DNA of 42,853 nucleotides from Methanobacteriota archaeon (GTDB taxonomy: Archaea > Thermoplasmatota > Thermoplasmata > Methanomassiliicoccales > Methanomassiliicoccaceae), in NCBI GenBank assembly GCA_012519255.1, contig JAAYQQ010000068.1, positions 1-42,853 on the forward strand, given 5' to 3'. The number at the start of each line of letters is the position of its first letter. Position 1 is the first letter of the stretch. A program made the position numbers and the translations under genes. Of the stretch, positions 23,692 to 31,752 are shown in pieces. The notes beneath the pieces were generated by a model. The model made no database searches. It was given only the letters and a program-made list of their open reading frames with translations, and had not been told where the DNA came from.

Positions 23692-24849
23692 TTATGTGAT
23701 GATCTCGTGGAGACGGTCTTCCTCAATGGCGTGCCGTATCTCCATGGCCAATCGCCGACCAGTAGACATATCGGTCCTCCACAGGGAGTTGCCATAGGCA
23801 TGGCCAACACTCATGTGTACATTTGTTCCGCCACCTATTCGTGGTGCCACATCATAGATGTAGAAATTAAGATCCTTATCTACACAGGTCTGCAGACAGA
23901 ACGGCCCGATGATGCCCGGGGAGAAGTGCTCTTTTGCCGCAGCAACGTATTTCTCAGCAAGCTCAAAAGCGCTCTCCAGTAACGACTCACGAATGGTGGC
24001 GGAGTTGTGCCCACAAACGGTGTACTCGGGGATCTGCTGTTCTTCTTTAAGAGTGAGTTGCTGACCTGCTGGTAGGCGCACGTGGCCATCCAGAGAGCTC
24101 TCGAACCTCCAATCCACTCCAAGGAGCTCGATCTTCTCTCCCTCGTTTTCTAATGGAGAGTAGAAGAAGTCTAGATTGAACACGGGGCCTATGATGTATT
24201 CTTCCATACGGGCCTGATCTAGGCAGTCCTGGTCAATGACCCCATCTTTCATCAACTGCTCTGATTTTTCCTTATATTCCTTGTAGGATGCGCAGGTGAA
24301 GAATCCGCGCTCCAGCTTTTTCTGAGCATGATGCAGCTTGACAATAGTTAGAGAGTTGATATCCTTGGGGTCGGTGATCTTGCGGGGGAATGGCATTCCA
24401 GCCTTTTCCAGCAACCAATAATAGTCCTTTGGCCCGCCCCGGTCCTCCGAGCGCAACAGATTCCGTGAACCAACCAATGGTACCATGAAATCATCTTCCA
24501 CCGCATCCATGGACACATAGGAGGTAAAGGAGCGATTGGGGATGAAGAGTATATTATCGGAGCGCAGTCGCTTCATATTCTCCTCTTTCATAATGTCTCT
24601 GAACTTGGGGAGGAGCATGACCTCATCGACCATACCCCGACGGAGCTTGCCGGACCGATCGCGATGGGCCCGGAAGTATCGAGAATATGGAGATTCTCTG
24701 CCTTCCTGACATACTGCCAGAGTATGGAATCCCTCCTGCACCGCTCCATCACAAGTGTCTAGAGCGGAATGGGAACCGATAACGCCGATCTTCACCTTAT
24801 CAAGGTCATAGTCCTCAAGCAACTCGATGATGGACTTCCTATCAATCAT
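23692..24849 (-). CDS. purP: Formate-dependent AICAR formyltransferase PurP
   Basis: A 385-residue ATP-grasp enzyme. The N-terminal IGVIGSHSALDTCDGAVQEGF (about residues 21-41) and central VGSRNLLRSEDR blocks are characteristic of PurP. LDFFYSPLENEGEKIELLGVDWRFES and FYIYDVAPRIGGGTN are later conserved segments. It makes FAICAR from AICAR, formate and ATP, the archaeal replacement for the folate-dependent step of purine synthesis. A sister subfamily of unknown function shares the fold, so the exact paralogue is not certain. The ATG is 24849; lplA follows. Confidence 0.87.
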   Translation of the reverse strand: MIDRKSIIELLEDYDLDKVKIGVIGSHSALDTCDGAVQEGFHTLAVCQEGRESPYSRYFRAHRDRSGKLRRGMVDEVMLLPKFRDIMKEENMKRLRSDNILFIPNRSFTSYVSMDAVEDDFMVPLVGSRNLLRSEDRGGPKDYYWLLEKAGMPFPRKITDPKDINSLTIVKLHHAQKKLERGFFTCASYKEYKEKSEQLMKDGVIDQDCLDQARMEEYIIGPVFNLDFFYSPLENEGEKIELLGVDWRFESSLDGHVRLPAGQQLTLKEEQQIPEYTVCGHNSATIRESLLESAFELAEKYVAAAKEHFSPGIIGPFCLQTCVDKDLNFYIYDVAPRIGGGTNVHMSVGHAYGNSLWRTDMSTGRRLAMEIRHAIEEDRLHEIIT

Positions 24850-24908
24850 TAATCCTCACTCGTATCCGGAATGAGGTAATAGGTATAAGTTTGTCGGATG
24901 CCCGCCCA

Positions 24909-26132
24909 TTATAATCCGAGTGCCACCACGACGCCCATGAGGGCCAGCGCTCCGATCGAGTCGATGGCCGAGGATGTGAGAGGGATGGAATGATCGTCAG
25001 GGTCCAGGTTCAACCGATAGGTGACTACGGAGACGTAGTAGGCAATGATATTGAGGAAAGTGATGGTCACCAGTCCAGCGAGTAGAGAGAGTGCCAGCAT
25101 ATCCATGAGGGGAGGCGAGCTCAACCCCATAAGCCAGGCTACTATGTATGAGGAGACTCCTACCAGGGAGAAGACCCATATCGCGAAGATGTAGATAATT
25201 GCAAAGTTTTCTATGGCCACATGGTCGGGGGTTCGTTTTGGCTCCAGTATACCCATATGTAGCAGGGTGGAGAATCTTGAGGTCAGAATGCCTCCAAGAG
25301 CATTGGCGTCCTCGAGGAAGGGAGGTATGAGCACCAGAAGTGCAGGAAATGCCACTAGACTCTCCAGCTGGTGCTCGATGGTAAGGCCGGCGATAATATC
25401 CAGTAAAATGCACAATGTGAGTACGGGCAAGCTATGTCGGACGATCCGCTGAACCTCCTGTTGCCCCTTCCTCATTGCCTGTATGGTCAGTACTATCGTG
25501 AGTATGACAAAAAAGAGGGAGACCAGATCTATTACGTAGAGGAACCCCTCCTCCAGCCTTAGCACGATGATGGCGGCGAGGAATAGCATGGGGAGGGTGA
25601 CGATGTCTCCAGCCGCAGTAATTATGGGTGCGGAGATGTTGTCCAGGTCCCAGTTCCTTTTGAACCCTGCCCATGCTACTATGACATTTATGAATATTAG
25701 CACCAGGCCGGCCAGAACTCCCCCCAAGACGGAAATGAACACAAACTCCTGCACGGAGATGCTGGATATCCCGAATGCCTCTGCCATGATCTTGGCCAAG
25801 ACGCCCATGAGGAAGGACACGATTAGGGTGAGTAAGAGTGACGTCTCCATATTCTGTCGCAGAATGCTCCCCCGGCGGAACGAGAATTCAAAGGTGCCGA
25901 TATGCATCGCAGTTCCCAGCCGACTGCCCAAGGCACCGAATATATTCCCTCTCATCCCGATAGCTGGAGGGATGAGAACCATGAGTCCAGGAAGCAGGGT
26001 GAGCGTATTGGTCATAAACCCTAAGGTAGCCCCGGCAAGTAGATCGCCAAGGGAAGAGATCATCAAAGCGATCATGCCGAGGGAGAACACAGATCTGTTC
26101 CGAGAAAAGAAGGAACGCATTCTCAGACGCAT
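24909..26132 (-). CDS. MgtE/SLC41-type divalent cation transporter, tandem domains
   Basis: A 407-residue membrane protein made of two MgtE-type permease halves in tandem. Each half opens with a PALLVLIPP-like motif: LLPGLMVLIPPAIGMRGNIFGALGSRL (about residues 47-73) and FPALLVLIPPFLEDANALGGILTSRF. About ten membrane segments are apparent. There is no cytosolic CBS or N domain, unlike bacterial MgtE and like the eukaryotic SLC41 arrangement. Probable substrate Mg2+ or another divalent cation. GGTGATC precedes the ATG. Divergent from the two PhoU/TrkA-C genes, which probably gate or regulate it. Confidence 0.88.
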   Translation of the reverse strand: MRLRMRSFFSRNRSVFSLGMIALMISSLGDLLAGATLGFMTNTLTLLPGLMVLIPPAIGMRGNIFGALGSRLGTAMHIGTFEFSFRRGSILRQNMETSLLLTLIVSFLMGVLAKIMAEAFGISSISVQEFVFISVLGGVLAGLVLIFINVIVAWAGFKRNWDLDNISAPIITAAGDIVTLPMLFLAAIIVLRLEEGFLYVIDLVSLFFVILTIVLTIQAMRKGQQEVQRIVRHSLPVLTLCILLDIIAGLTIEHQLESLVAFPALLVLIPPFLEDANALGGILTSRFSTLLHMGILEPKRTPDHVAIENFAIIYIFAIWVFSLVGVSSYIVAWLMGLSSPPLMDMLALSLLAGLVTITFLNIIAYYVSVVTYRLNLDPDDHSIPLTSSAIDSIGALALMGVVVALGL

Positions 26133-26563
26133 GACCGATCACCCTGACTTAGTAGCTGTCCCAGCTATTTGAATTTGGTTGGGACGATATCTCCGACATG
26201 GCATTCCTCATATTAATACCGCCATAATATTTACCTAGGTGATCATTCGCCTGCACGTCGCAACTCCCCCCCATTCTCGCATAATTTCATCCCATATAAT
26301 TCATCCCTGCAGAACTCCCGCTCCAACCCCCAATATCTTCATTTGGCTTTCTGAGACATGGGGCCCCATGCGCCGTAATGTCCTAGTGCCCACCCCATGA
26401 TGAGGTATAGGTCTCTCAACTCGGGATATGTAAATATATGTAATGCGGCAATTATTGTGCCGGAGGGGCGCTCGGCCCAGATCATAAATGAATATAGGTC
26501 TTATATTTCCAGTCAACGTTCGTGGTGCCTCCATCTCTCTTTGCTGGAGCAGGAGGGGCGCGC
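26133..26563. promoter_or_regulatory. Divergent promoter region between mgtE-like and PhoU/TrkA-C genes
   Basis: A 431-base noncoding space. GTAAATATTATGG on the minus strand near 26226-26240 could be the mgtE TATA box, leaving a leader of about 80 bases. GTAAATATATG near 26429-26439 or the AT-rich stretch near 26485-26505 may serve the rightward genes. GTCCCA at 26158-26163 faces TGGGAC about 20 bases away, a weak inverted repeat in the mgtE leader. No known magnesium riboswitch was recognised. Confidence 0.35.
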
Positions 26564-27187
26564 ATGCGCTACGAGAATGAGGGCGGCGATGAAGGGCAGT
26601 ATACTGTCCGTGAACTCTTGACCGAGATGAAGGACATATCTGAGGTGGTGGTCGATTTGGCCTATGCCTCGTTACTCTTCGACAGTCAAGAGATTGGGCA
26701 GGAGGTCAAGCACCTCGAGTCCAGGATGGATGTACTCAATCATGAGATCAAGATCCGAGCCATGCTCGCTGCCCGCAAGAAGGAGGATGCAGTAATGCTC
26801 TCTGGTTTGCTTGAGCTTGCCGAGGCTTCTGCCATCATTTCCAGGGCTGCAGGGAATATGGTCGACCTCCTGGAGATGGGGCCATCACGCTCACCTTTCA
26901 TCTCCTTCATTCTTAAGGATGCGGAGGAGAAGATACGTCTCCTTACCCTATGCGACTCATCAGATATGGGGGGTCACACCATAGAGGATCTCAGTGTCGA
27001 AGCGGAAACGGGCATGCGCATCATCGCCATTAAGCGAGGTATCCGCTGGATGTATGATCCGGAGGAGACAACAAAGCTGAAAGGGGGCGATGTTCTTATT
27101 GTTCGTGGGACCGAGGACGGCTTCGAACGCCTCAGGCGATTCGCCTCGGGCGAAGAGGAATGGCCGATGTATCCGGAGGAGGATTGA
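26564..27187 (+). CDS. PhoU-domain / TrkA-C (RCK C-terminal) protein, first copy
   Basis: A 207-residue cytosolic protein. Residues about 10-115 are a PhoU-like helical domain (SEVVVDLAYASLLFDSQEIGQEV). About 130-200 form a TrkA-C domain (GHTIEDLSVEAETGMRIIAIKRG, then KGGDVLIVRGTEDGFERL) that in related proteins binds small ligands such as nucleotides. AGGAGGGG lies just before ATG 26564. It overlaps the next, homologous gene by one base (TGATG). Opposite the MgtE-like transporter, these are likely its regulatory subunits. Confidence 0.85.
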   Translation: MRYENEGGDEGQYTVRELLTEMKDISEVVVDLAYASLLFDSQEIGQEVKHLESRMDVLNHEIKIRAMLAARKKEDAVMLSGLLELAEASAIISRAAGNMVDLLEMGPSRSPFISFILKDAEEKIRLLTLCDSSDMGGHTIEDLSVEAETGMRIIAIKRGIRWMYDPEETTKLKGGDVLIVRGTEDGFERLRRFASGEEEWPMYPEED

Positions 27188-27777
27188 TGGGCCAATTGGA
27201 AGAGATGTTATTGGAGATTAAGGACACCTCTGAACTAATGGTTGATCTGGCCTATTCTTCATTGTTATACAGTAATCAGGAGATCGCCAAGGAAGTAATC
27301 CAGCTCCACGAACGTATGGATGAGCTGGGGGACGAGATAGAGGTGTTGGCTATCAAGAGGGCCATCGAAGACAGGGATCACCTTAAGGCTCTGGCCACAA
27401 TCAGGATGTCCAAGTCGGTCAAGGACATATCGTACGCCGCACTTAAGATCGCTGAAGTGGTCCGACGAGATGATATCACTCATCCGGTTATCCAGCTCTC
27501 TATTCGAGACTCGGATGTCATCATAACCACGGCCGTCGTGGAGGAAAGCTCCGATCTTGCTGGCAGCACCCTGGGAAGGGTAAAGCTAGCCACCAACAGC
27601 GGTATGTACGTTATTGCCATCCGACGGGGCCGGCGCTACATCTATGGTCCGGACCGCGACACTGCAATAATGGAAGGTGACCTCCTTTTCGCTCGAGGTC
27701 CATTTGATGGTGAACAATACTTCAGAGATCTATCCAGTGGTATGGAGCATCTAGATGCCAAGGATCTCATAGGGTAA
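27187..27777 (+). CDS. PhoU-domain / TrkA-C protein, second copy
   Basis: A 196-residue paralogue of the preceding gene with the same order: PhoU-like helices (ELMVDLAYSSLLYSNQEIAKEV) then a TrkA-C domain (GSTLGRVKLATNSGMYVIAIRRG, MEGDLLFARGPFDGEQYF). The start ATG overlaps the previous stop and is served by GGAGGAGG. Two similar chains suggest a heterodimeric regulator. It ends 12 bases before the 3' end of the convergent tRNA-Gln. Confidence 0.85.
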   Translation: MGQLEEMLLEIKDTSELMVDLAYSSLLYSNQEIAKEVIQLHERMDELGDEIEVLAIKRAIEDRDHLKALATIRMSKSVKDISYAALKIAEVVRRDDITHPVIQLSIRDSDVIITTAVVEESSDLAGSTLGRVKLATNSGMYVIAIRRGRRYIYGPDRDTAIMEGDLLFARGPFDGEQYFRDLSSGMEHLDAKDLIG

Positions 27778-27788
27778 AAGAGAAAAGG

Positions 27789-27861
27789 TAGCCCCGGGCA
27801 GATTCGAACTGCCGTCGAAGGATCCAGAGTCCCACATGATTGACCACTACACTACGGGGCT
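27789..27861 (-). tRNA. tRNA-Gln (anticodon CTG)
   Basis: Minus-strand cloverleaf with acceptor AGCCCCG/CGGGGCT, anticodon loop CTCTGGA (anticodon CTG) and T arm GGCAG-TTCGAAT-CTGCC. The A1-U72 pair and overall sequence match archaeal tRNA-Gln. The first anticodon-stem pair is a T-T mismatch. CCA is not encoded (ACC then T follows). It lies 42 bases downstream of adk on the same strand. Confidence 0.93.
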
Positions 27862-27903
27862 GTGTGTTAGCCTGGAAAATGCTTCAGACTTTTAAATGTT
27901 TGC

Positions 27904-28569
27904 TCAAGGGGCCGGTGGCCGGCCCCCCTTTTCCCTCTCAAACTTATCGATTGCGTCGAGGATGCGACGATATACCTCATCAATACTGCCCTGCCCGTCC
28001 ACCCGGATCAGTATGCCTCGGTCATCGTAGAATTTGATCAGGGGGAAGGTTCTCTCCCGGTAGACCTTGAGGCGCTCGCGTACCGTGGCCTCAGAATCAT
28101 CCGTCCGCTGGTAAAGCTCTCCCCCGCACTTATCACAGACATCGGCGTTCTTAGGGGGTCTGGCCTTGAGATGATACACCTCATTACATTGTTGGCAAAT
28201 GCGTCTCTTAACTATTCGATCCAAGATTAAATTCTCTTCAACCTCTAGATCGATCGCCATATTCAATGGCGTGATGGTGTCTAGCTTCCTGGCTTGCTCC
28301 AAATTGCGGGGAAAACCATCCAACAAGAAACCGCCCTTCAGTCCCCTCACCTTTTCCTCGATGAGTCCGATGACCAGTTCATCGGGAACAAGCTTGCCGG
28401 CATCCATGTATTCCTTGGCACTGGCTCCCAATGGGGTGTTGTTGCGGACTGCTTCGCGCAACAGGTCACCGGTTGATATCAGCGTAATCTTCAATTTGTC
28501 GCAAAGTCTCTTGGCCTGAGTCCCCTTACCGGAGCCGGGGGCGCCAAGAAGAACGATCCTCGCATCCAT
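27904..28569 (-). CDS. adk: Adenylate kinase with zinc-binding lid
   Basis: A 221-residue long-form adenylate kinase, bacterial type rather than the short archaeal type. The P-loop GAPGSGKGT is at residues 9-17, ISTGDLLREAV binds AMP, and LLDGFPRNLEQA is conserved. The lid carries four cysteines in ICQQCNEVYHL...CDKCG (about 128-153) that bind zinc. It interconverts ATP and AMP with ADP. The Pro-rich C-terminus (GGRPPAP) is an addition of unknown role. Confidence 0.95.
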   Translation of the reverse strand: MDARIVLLGAPGSGKGTQAKRLCDKLKITLISTGDLLREAVRNNTPLGASAKEYMDAGKLVPDELVIGLIEEKVRGLKGGFLLDGFPRNLEQARKLDTITPLNMAIDLEVEENLILDRIVKRRICQQCNEVYHLKARPPKNADVCDKCGGELYQRTDDSEATVRERLKVYRERTFPLIKFYDDRGILIRVDGQGSIDEVYRRILDAIDKFEREKGGRPPAP

Positions 28570-28661
28570 AGTTGCGTGGAAGCATCTCCTTATTTATGAT
28601 TTTTTTGACCAGGCGAGATATTTTAACCCTTGACCCGCTCTCTGTTTTGAGTGGCGATAAC

Positions 28662-29192
28662 ATGCTGAAGGGACCACGGGTCGAGTTGCGGACCATCCAG
28701 GCGGGGGACGCTCCTCTCATGTATAGGTGGCACAACGATCCAAGGGTAGCCTCTGAGATGGGCATGCGGCATACTCTGTTCGCGACATCCATGGAAGAGG
28801 AGCGCACAGCTCTACAGCGGATTGTGGCAACCTCATCGGAACAGTATCTTATCATACAATTGAAGGGCGGCCGACCCATTGGTTATGCCTCCCTGGCCCG
28901 CATCGATCTACGCAATGCCTCGGCCAGGCTGACAGTGGTCATCGGTGAGCCTGCAGAGTGGGGCAATGGCTATGGTAAAGAGGTGACCTCGTTATTGACC
29001 AATTATGCCTTTAATGTACTGAATATCCATCGTCTGTATCTCAGGGTGCCGGATTATAATCAGCGGGCGATAAGATGCTTCACTGCCTGCGGCTTTCAGA
29101 AAGAGGGAACATTGCGTGACGATCACTTTCATTTGGGCTCTTACAGATCTTCACACCTTATGAGCATCCTGCGAGAGGAGTGTCAGAGATGA
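28662..29192 (+). CDS. GNAT acetyltransferase, RimJ/RimL-like (first of pair)
   Basis: A 176-residue acetyltransferase with the RimJ/RimL layout: VELRTIQAGDAPLMYRWHNDPRV at the start, VVIGEPAEWGNGYGKEVTSLL (acetyl-CoA loop, about residues 90-110) and NIHRLYLRVPDYNQRAIRCFTACGFQKEG. GATATTTTAACC near 28617-28628 is a plausible TATA box before ATG 28662. Target unknown. A similar gene lies 82 bases downstream. Confidence 0.85.
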   Translation: MLKGPRVELRTIQAGDAPLMYRWHNDPRVASEMGMRHTLFATSMEEERTALQRIVATSSEQYLIIQLKGGRPIGYASLARIDLRNASARLTVVIGEPAEWGNGYGKEVTSLLTNYAFNVLNIHRLYLRVPDYNQRAIRCFTACGFQKEGTLRDDHFHLGSYRSSHLMSILREECQR

Positions 29193-29274
29193 CCATGATT
29201 GCCGGGGGGCCGTCCGGGCGTCAGCCGTGGTGTGACATCATACCGAGCTGGGAAAAAGGCGAGGCAGTGATATC

Positions 29275-29793
29275 ATGCTTATAGGCGATAAGGTGAGACT
29301 ACGCGCCCTGGAGCGTTCGGACCTGCCTGCAGTAGTGCGGTGGATGAATGACCCTGGTGTTACAGAGCACCTATTAAATGCCCCACTCACTGGATTGCAG
29401 GAGATGGAGGCGTGGTATGAAGGCAATATCGGGAGCAATGACCGTCTCCTGGCAATATTGGACCCGAGGGGCGATCTGGTCGGTTATTGCGGCATCTCCC
29501 GTTTGGAGTGGGAGGATCGCCGGTGCAATCTGTGGATCACCATAGGAGAATGTGATGCGTGGGATAAGGGCTATGGTACCGATACGGTCAGGACAATGCT
29601 CCGCTATCTCTTTGATGAGCTCAATCTTAACCGCGTCTCTCTTACCGTGGCTGAAGATAATGCCAGGGCAATCCGCGTCTACGAGCGATGTGGCTTCATT
29701 CGCGAGGGCATTGCCCGGAAGGCAAGATTCAAGTATGGTACATATCGGAACGATGTGACCATGGCCATCGTGAAGGAGGCATGGGGGCGTTGA
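29275..29793 (+). CDS. GNAT acetyltransferase, RimJ/RimL-like (second of pair)
   Basis: A 172-residue paralogue of the preceding gene: VRLRALERSDLPAVVRWMNDPGV, then ITIGECDAWDKGYGTDTVRTML (acetyl-CoA loop) and NRVSLTVAEDNARAIRVYERCGFIREG. Related enzymes acetylate protein N-termini, amino sugars or polyamines. Its end overlaps the start of a glycosyltransferase gene, so an amino-sugar substrate is a possible but unproven link. ATG 29275 is the only sensible start. Confidence 0.85.
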   Translation: MLIGDKVRLRALERSDLPAVVRWMNDPGVTEHLLNAPLTGLQEMEAWYEGNIGSNDRLLAILDPRGDLVGYCGISRLEWEDRRCNLWITIGECDAWDKGYGTDTVRTMLRYLFDELNLNRVSLTVAEDNARAIRVYERCGFIREGIARKARFKYGTYRNDVTMAIVKEAWGR

Positions 29794-30821
29794 GTGGCCC
29801 AAAGGTCATGCTTTGCCCCGCCTCCTCGGGCCCCTATCTAGAGAATCTGGCTCGTGAGCTGCGGGCACAGGGGGTAAGGGTTACCCTCATTCCATGGTTT
29901 GGGAAGCAGATGCCCTACTCGATGATCCGCATAATATGGTCGCGTCTCCTTGGATACAGGATCTTGCACCTTAACTGGATGCCCTTCAACAACTTCTGGC
30001 AGCTGCGTTTGGTCACCCGGGTTGGCAAGATTCTGGGTATCAGAGTGGTGTGGACGATTCATAATCTGGCGCCCCATAGCGTCCAATTCGGTTCGCCGGA
30101 GAGGGATGAGGCGGCCATGCAAATTCTGTTCGAATGGGCTGAGCGTGGTGTTGTACATAGTGAAAGGACTAGGGAAGCGGTGAGGATGCGCTACGGAAAT
30201 ACCCTTCCGCTGGAAGTGATTCCTCACGGCAGCTATGCTGGGCAAGTGGAGCTAGTCGATTCCGTCGAGGCCCGGAGGAGACTAGGGATTCCCGAGGACA
30301 AGTTCGCGGTGCTGATGCTGGGCCCAAATCGCTGGAACAAGGGGGTGCGAGCATATCTCGAGGTGATCTCCCGACTTCCCGATGGATACGTCGGTGTCGT
30401 GGCTGGCACCTGCCCCGACTCCCAGATCCTCAACCTCATCCAGGAGTACAAAGAGCGGTTCCCCGATAAGTTCATCCTGGATGTCCGTCGGCTATCTGTC
30501 GGCGAGGTGGCAGAGCATTATGCGGCATCCGATATTCTCCTCATGCCCTTTGAAGCGATCACCACCTCAGGCACGGTCATTGAGGCCCTCAGCTACTCCC
30601 GGCCCGTCATCACCACGGATAAAGGGGATATGTATGAATGGATACATGATGGAGAGACGGGCTTCATGGCTTCCTCCATCGATGATATGGTATCCATATT
30701 GAAGAGCCTGGATCGGGAAAAGGCAAGGCGCATGGGGCAGAATGGTCTTGCCTTGGCCAAAAAAAGACCCTGGCCTGAGTCGGCACGGCAATACGCCGAT
30801 ATCTACCGTGAACTGCAATGA
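29790..30821 (+). CDS. Glycosyltransferase, GT4-like (GT-B fold)
   Basis: About 343 residues. The N-terminal half has VMLCPASSGPYLENLARELRAQG and VVWTIHNLAPHS. The C-terminal half has LMLGPNRWNKGVRAYLEVI, ASDILLMPFEAITTSGTVIEALSYSRPVITTD and HDGETGFM, the nucleotide-sugar region of GT4 enzymes, though the acidic pair spacing is wider than EX7E. TTG 29790 overlaps the preceding stop (TTGA) and has AAGGAGGC at the right distance. ATG 29781 lies directly on that site and is the alternative. Donor and acceptor unknown; glycolipid or protein glycosylation is likely. Confidence 0.85.
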   Translation: MSGPKVMLCPASSGPYLENLARELRAQGVRVTLIPWFGKQMPYSMIRIIWSRLLGYRILHLNWMPFNNFWQLRLVTRVGKILGIRVVWTIHNLAPHSVQFGSPERDEAAMQILFEWAERGVVHSERTREAVRMRYGNTLPLEVIPHGSYAGQVELVDSVEARRRLGIPEDKFAVLMLGPNRWNKGVRAYLEVISRLPDGYVGVVAGTCPDSQILNLIQEYKERFPDKFILDVRRLSVGEVAEHYAASDILLMPFEAITTSGTVIEALSYSRPVITTDKGDMYEWIHDGETGFMASSIDDMVSILKSLDREKARRMGQNGLALAKKRPWPESARQYADIYRELQ

Positions 30822-30864
30822 GACTAGGCGGTCCGCGACAAATATGGAGAAAAGGGAAGACGGC

Positions 30865-31275
30865 TCACACCATCTTCTTTCCGGCATCGTATGTGGCGCC
30901 CTGGTTCCACACCTCTTCGGGATGGAGCATATACACGCCCCGGGCCTGTAGGCCCATGGCCTTGAGGGCGGCGTTCATCTGCTCGAAGGCCGGCCCCGAT
31001 GTGACATAGTCCATCACCTTGGCCTTGATCTCATAGGAGTCCATTCCACTTGTCACCAGTACCGATACGCAGCTACCGTCTGCCTTGGCGGCATCTAGGT
31101 TCTTGCTGGTATGCTTCATGAGGATCGCTCCCAGGACGATAAGCTCAGGATCTGCCGCTTTAAGGCTTCCCACCTGGATCAGGTGTATCGCCCCATCCTC
31201 ATCTTTGGTACCTAGCACCCGGGCCGACTTCGGATCATTTATGGCCCTGAACACTTCATCCGGTAATGCTACCAT
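30865..31275 (-). CDS. Flavin split-barrel (pyridoxamine oxidase-like) protein
   Basis: A 136-residue protein of the FMN-binding split-barrel type: LPDEVFRAINDPKSARVLGTKDEDG at the start, HLIQVGSLKAADPELIVLGAILMKHTSKNL (flavin phosphate side) and KADGSCVSVLVTSGMDSYEIKAKV in the second half. Such single-domain proteins bind FMN, heme or F420 and often act as small redox or stress proteins. It is convergent with the glycosyltransferase and monocistronic. Confidence 0.75.
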   Translation of the reverse strand: MVALPDEVFRAINDPKSARVLGTKDEDGAIHLIQVGSLKAADPELIVLGAILMKHTSKNLDAAKADGSCVSVLVTSGMDSYEIKAKVMDYVTSGPAFEQMNAALKAMGLQARGVYMLHPEEVWNQGATYDAGKKMV

Positions 31276-31569
31276 GCTCTCACCTGCTTTTTTTATTGCC
31301 CCCTAGATAGTATAATGCTTTGCCTCACAACAATCAGCCTACGCGATGATAAACCGCCTGGAAACCCGCGCTTATCTCGGTCACCATGGGGCATGGCCGG
31401 GTATCACCAGACCTCGCCCATAGTCGCTGGCTGCGACATTTAAGGTGCATCCTTTGGGCGGCATTGGTGTCTTGGAGAGGCAGATAGCATCCCACAAATG
31501 ATTCTCTTGCCCGAATTATGGTCAAAGAATGCCTTTTAAACTCGAGGCGTGGCCCAACCTGGCAGCTAG

Positions 31570-31608
31570 TGATGGAACAGCTTCCGAAACAAGTTACTCG
31601 TTCCATCA
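31570..31608. repeat. Inverted repeat TGATGGAAC-N21-GTTCCATCA
   Basis: Perfect 9-base arms (31570-31578, 31600-31608) in the 477-base space between the split-barrel gene and the GlcD-like gene, about 145 bases before the latter's ATG. It could be a hairpin in RNA or a protein site. The rest of the space holds a T-rich TATA-like GGTTTTTTATC near 31709-31719, probably the promoter of the GlcD-like gene, and no clear gene. Confidence 0.4.
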
Positions 31609-31752
31609 TCGTCTCACGGCCGAGGTTCGTTCGGCGCCACTCCGCCCGTATGGGACGATTAATGGCCATATTGCTTCTAATTTCGTAACTCGCTTCGTTT
31701 CAGGCAGATAGGTTTTTTATCAGGAACGCCTAATGGCGCATCAGGTGATGTT

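Noticed and set aside
26133-26563. Magnesium riboswitch in the mgtE leader
   Set aside because: Only a weak 6-base inverted repeat is visible and no known Mg sensor architecture could be drawn.
31518-31688. A 56-codon rightward frame with a hydrophobic end
   Set aside because: No ribosome site, contains the inverted repeat, Arg-rich composition typical of chance frames.
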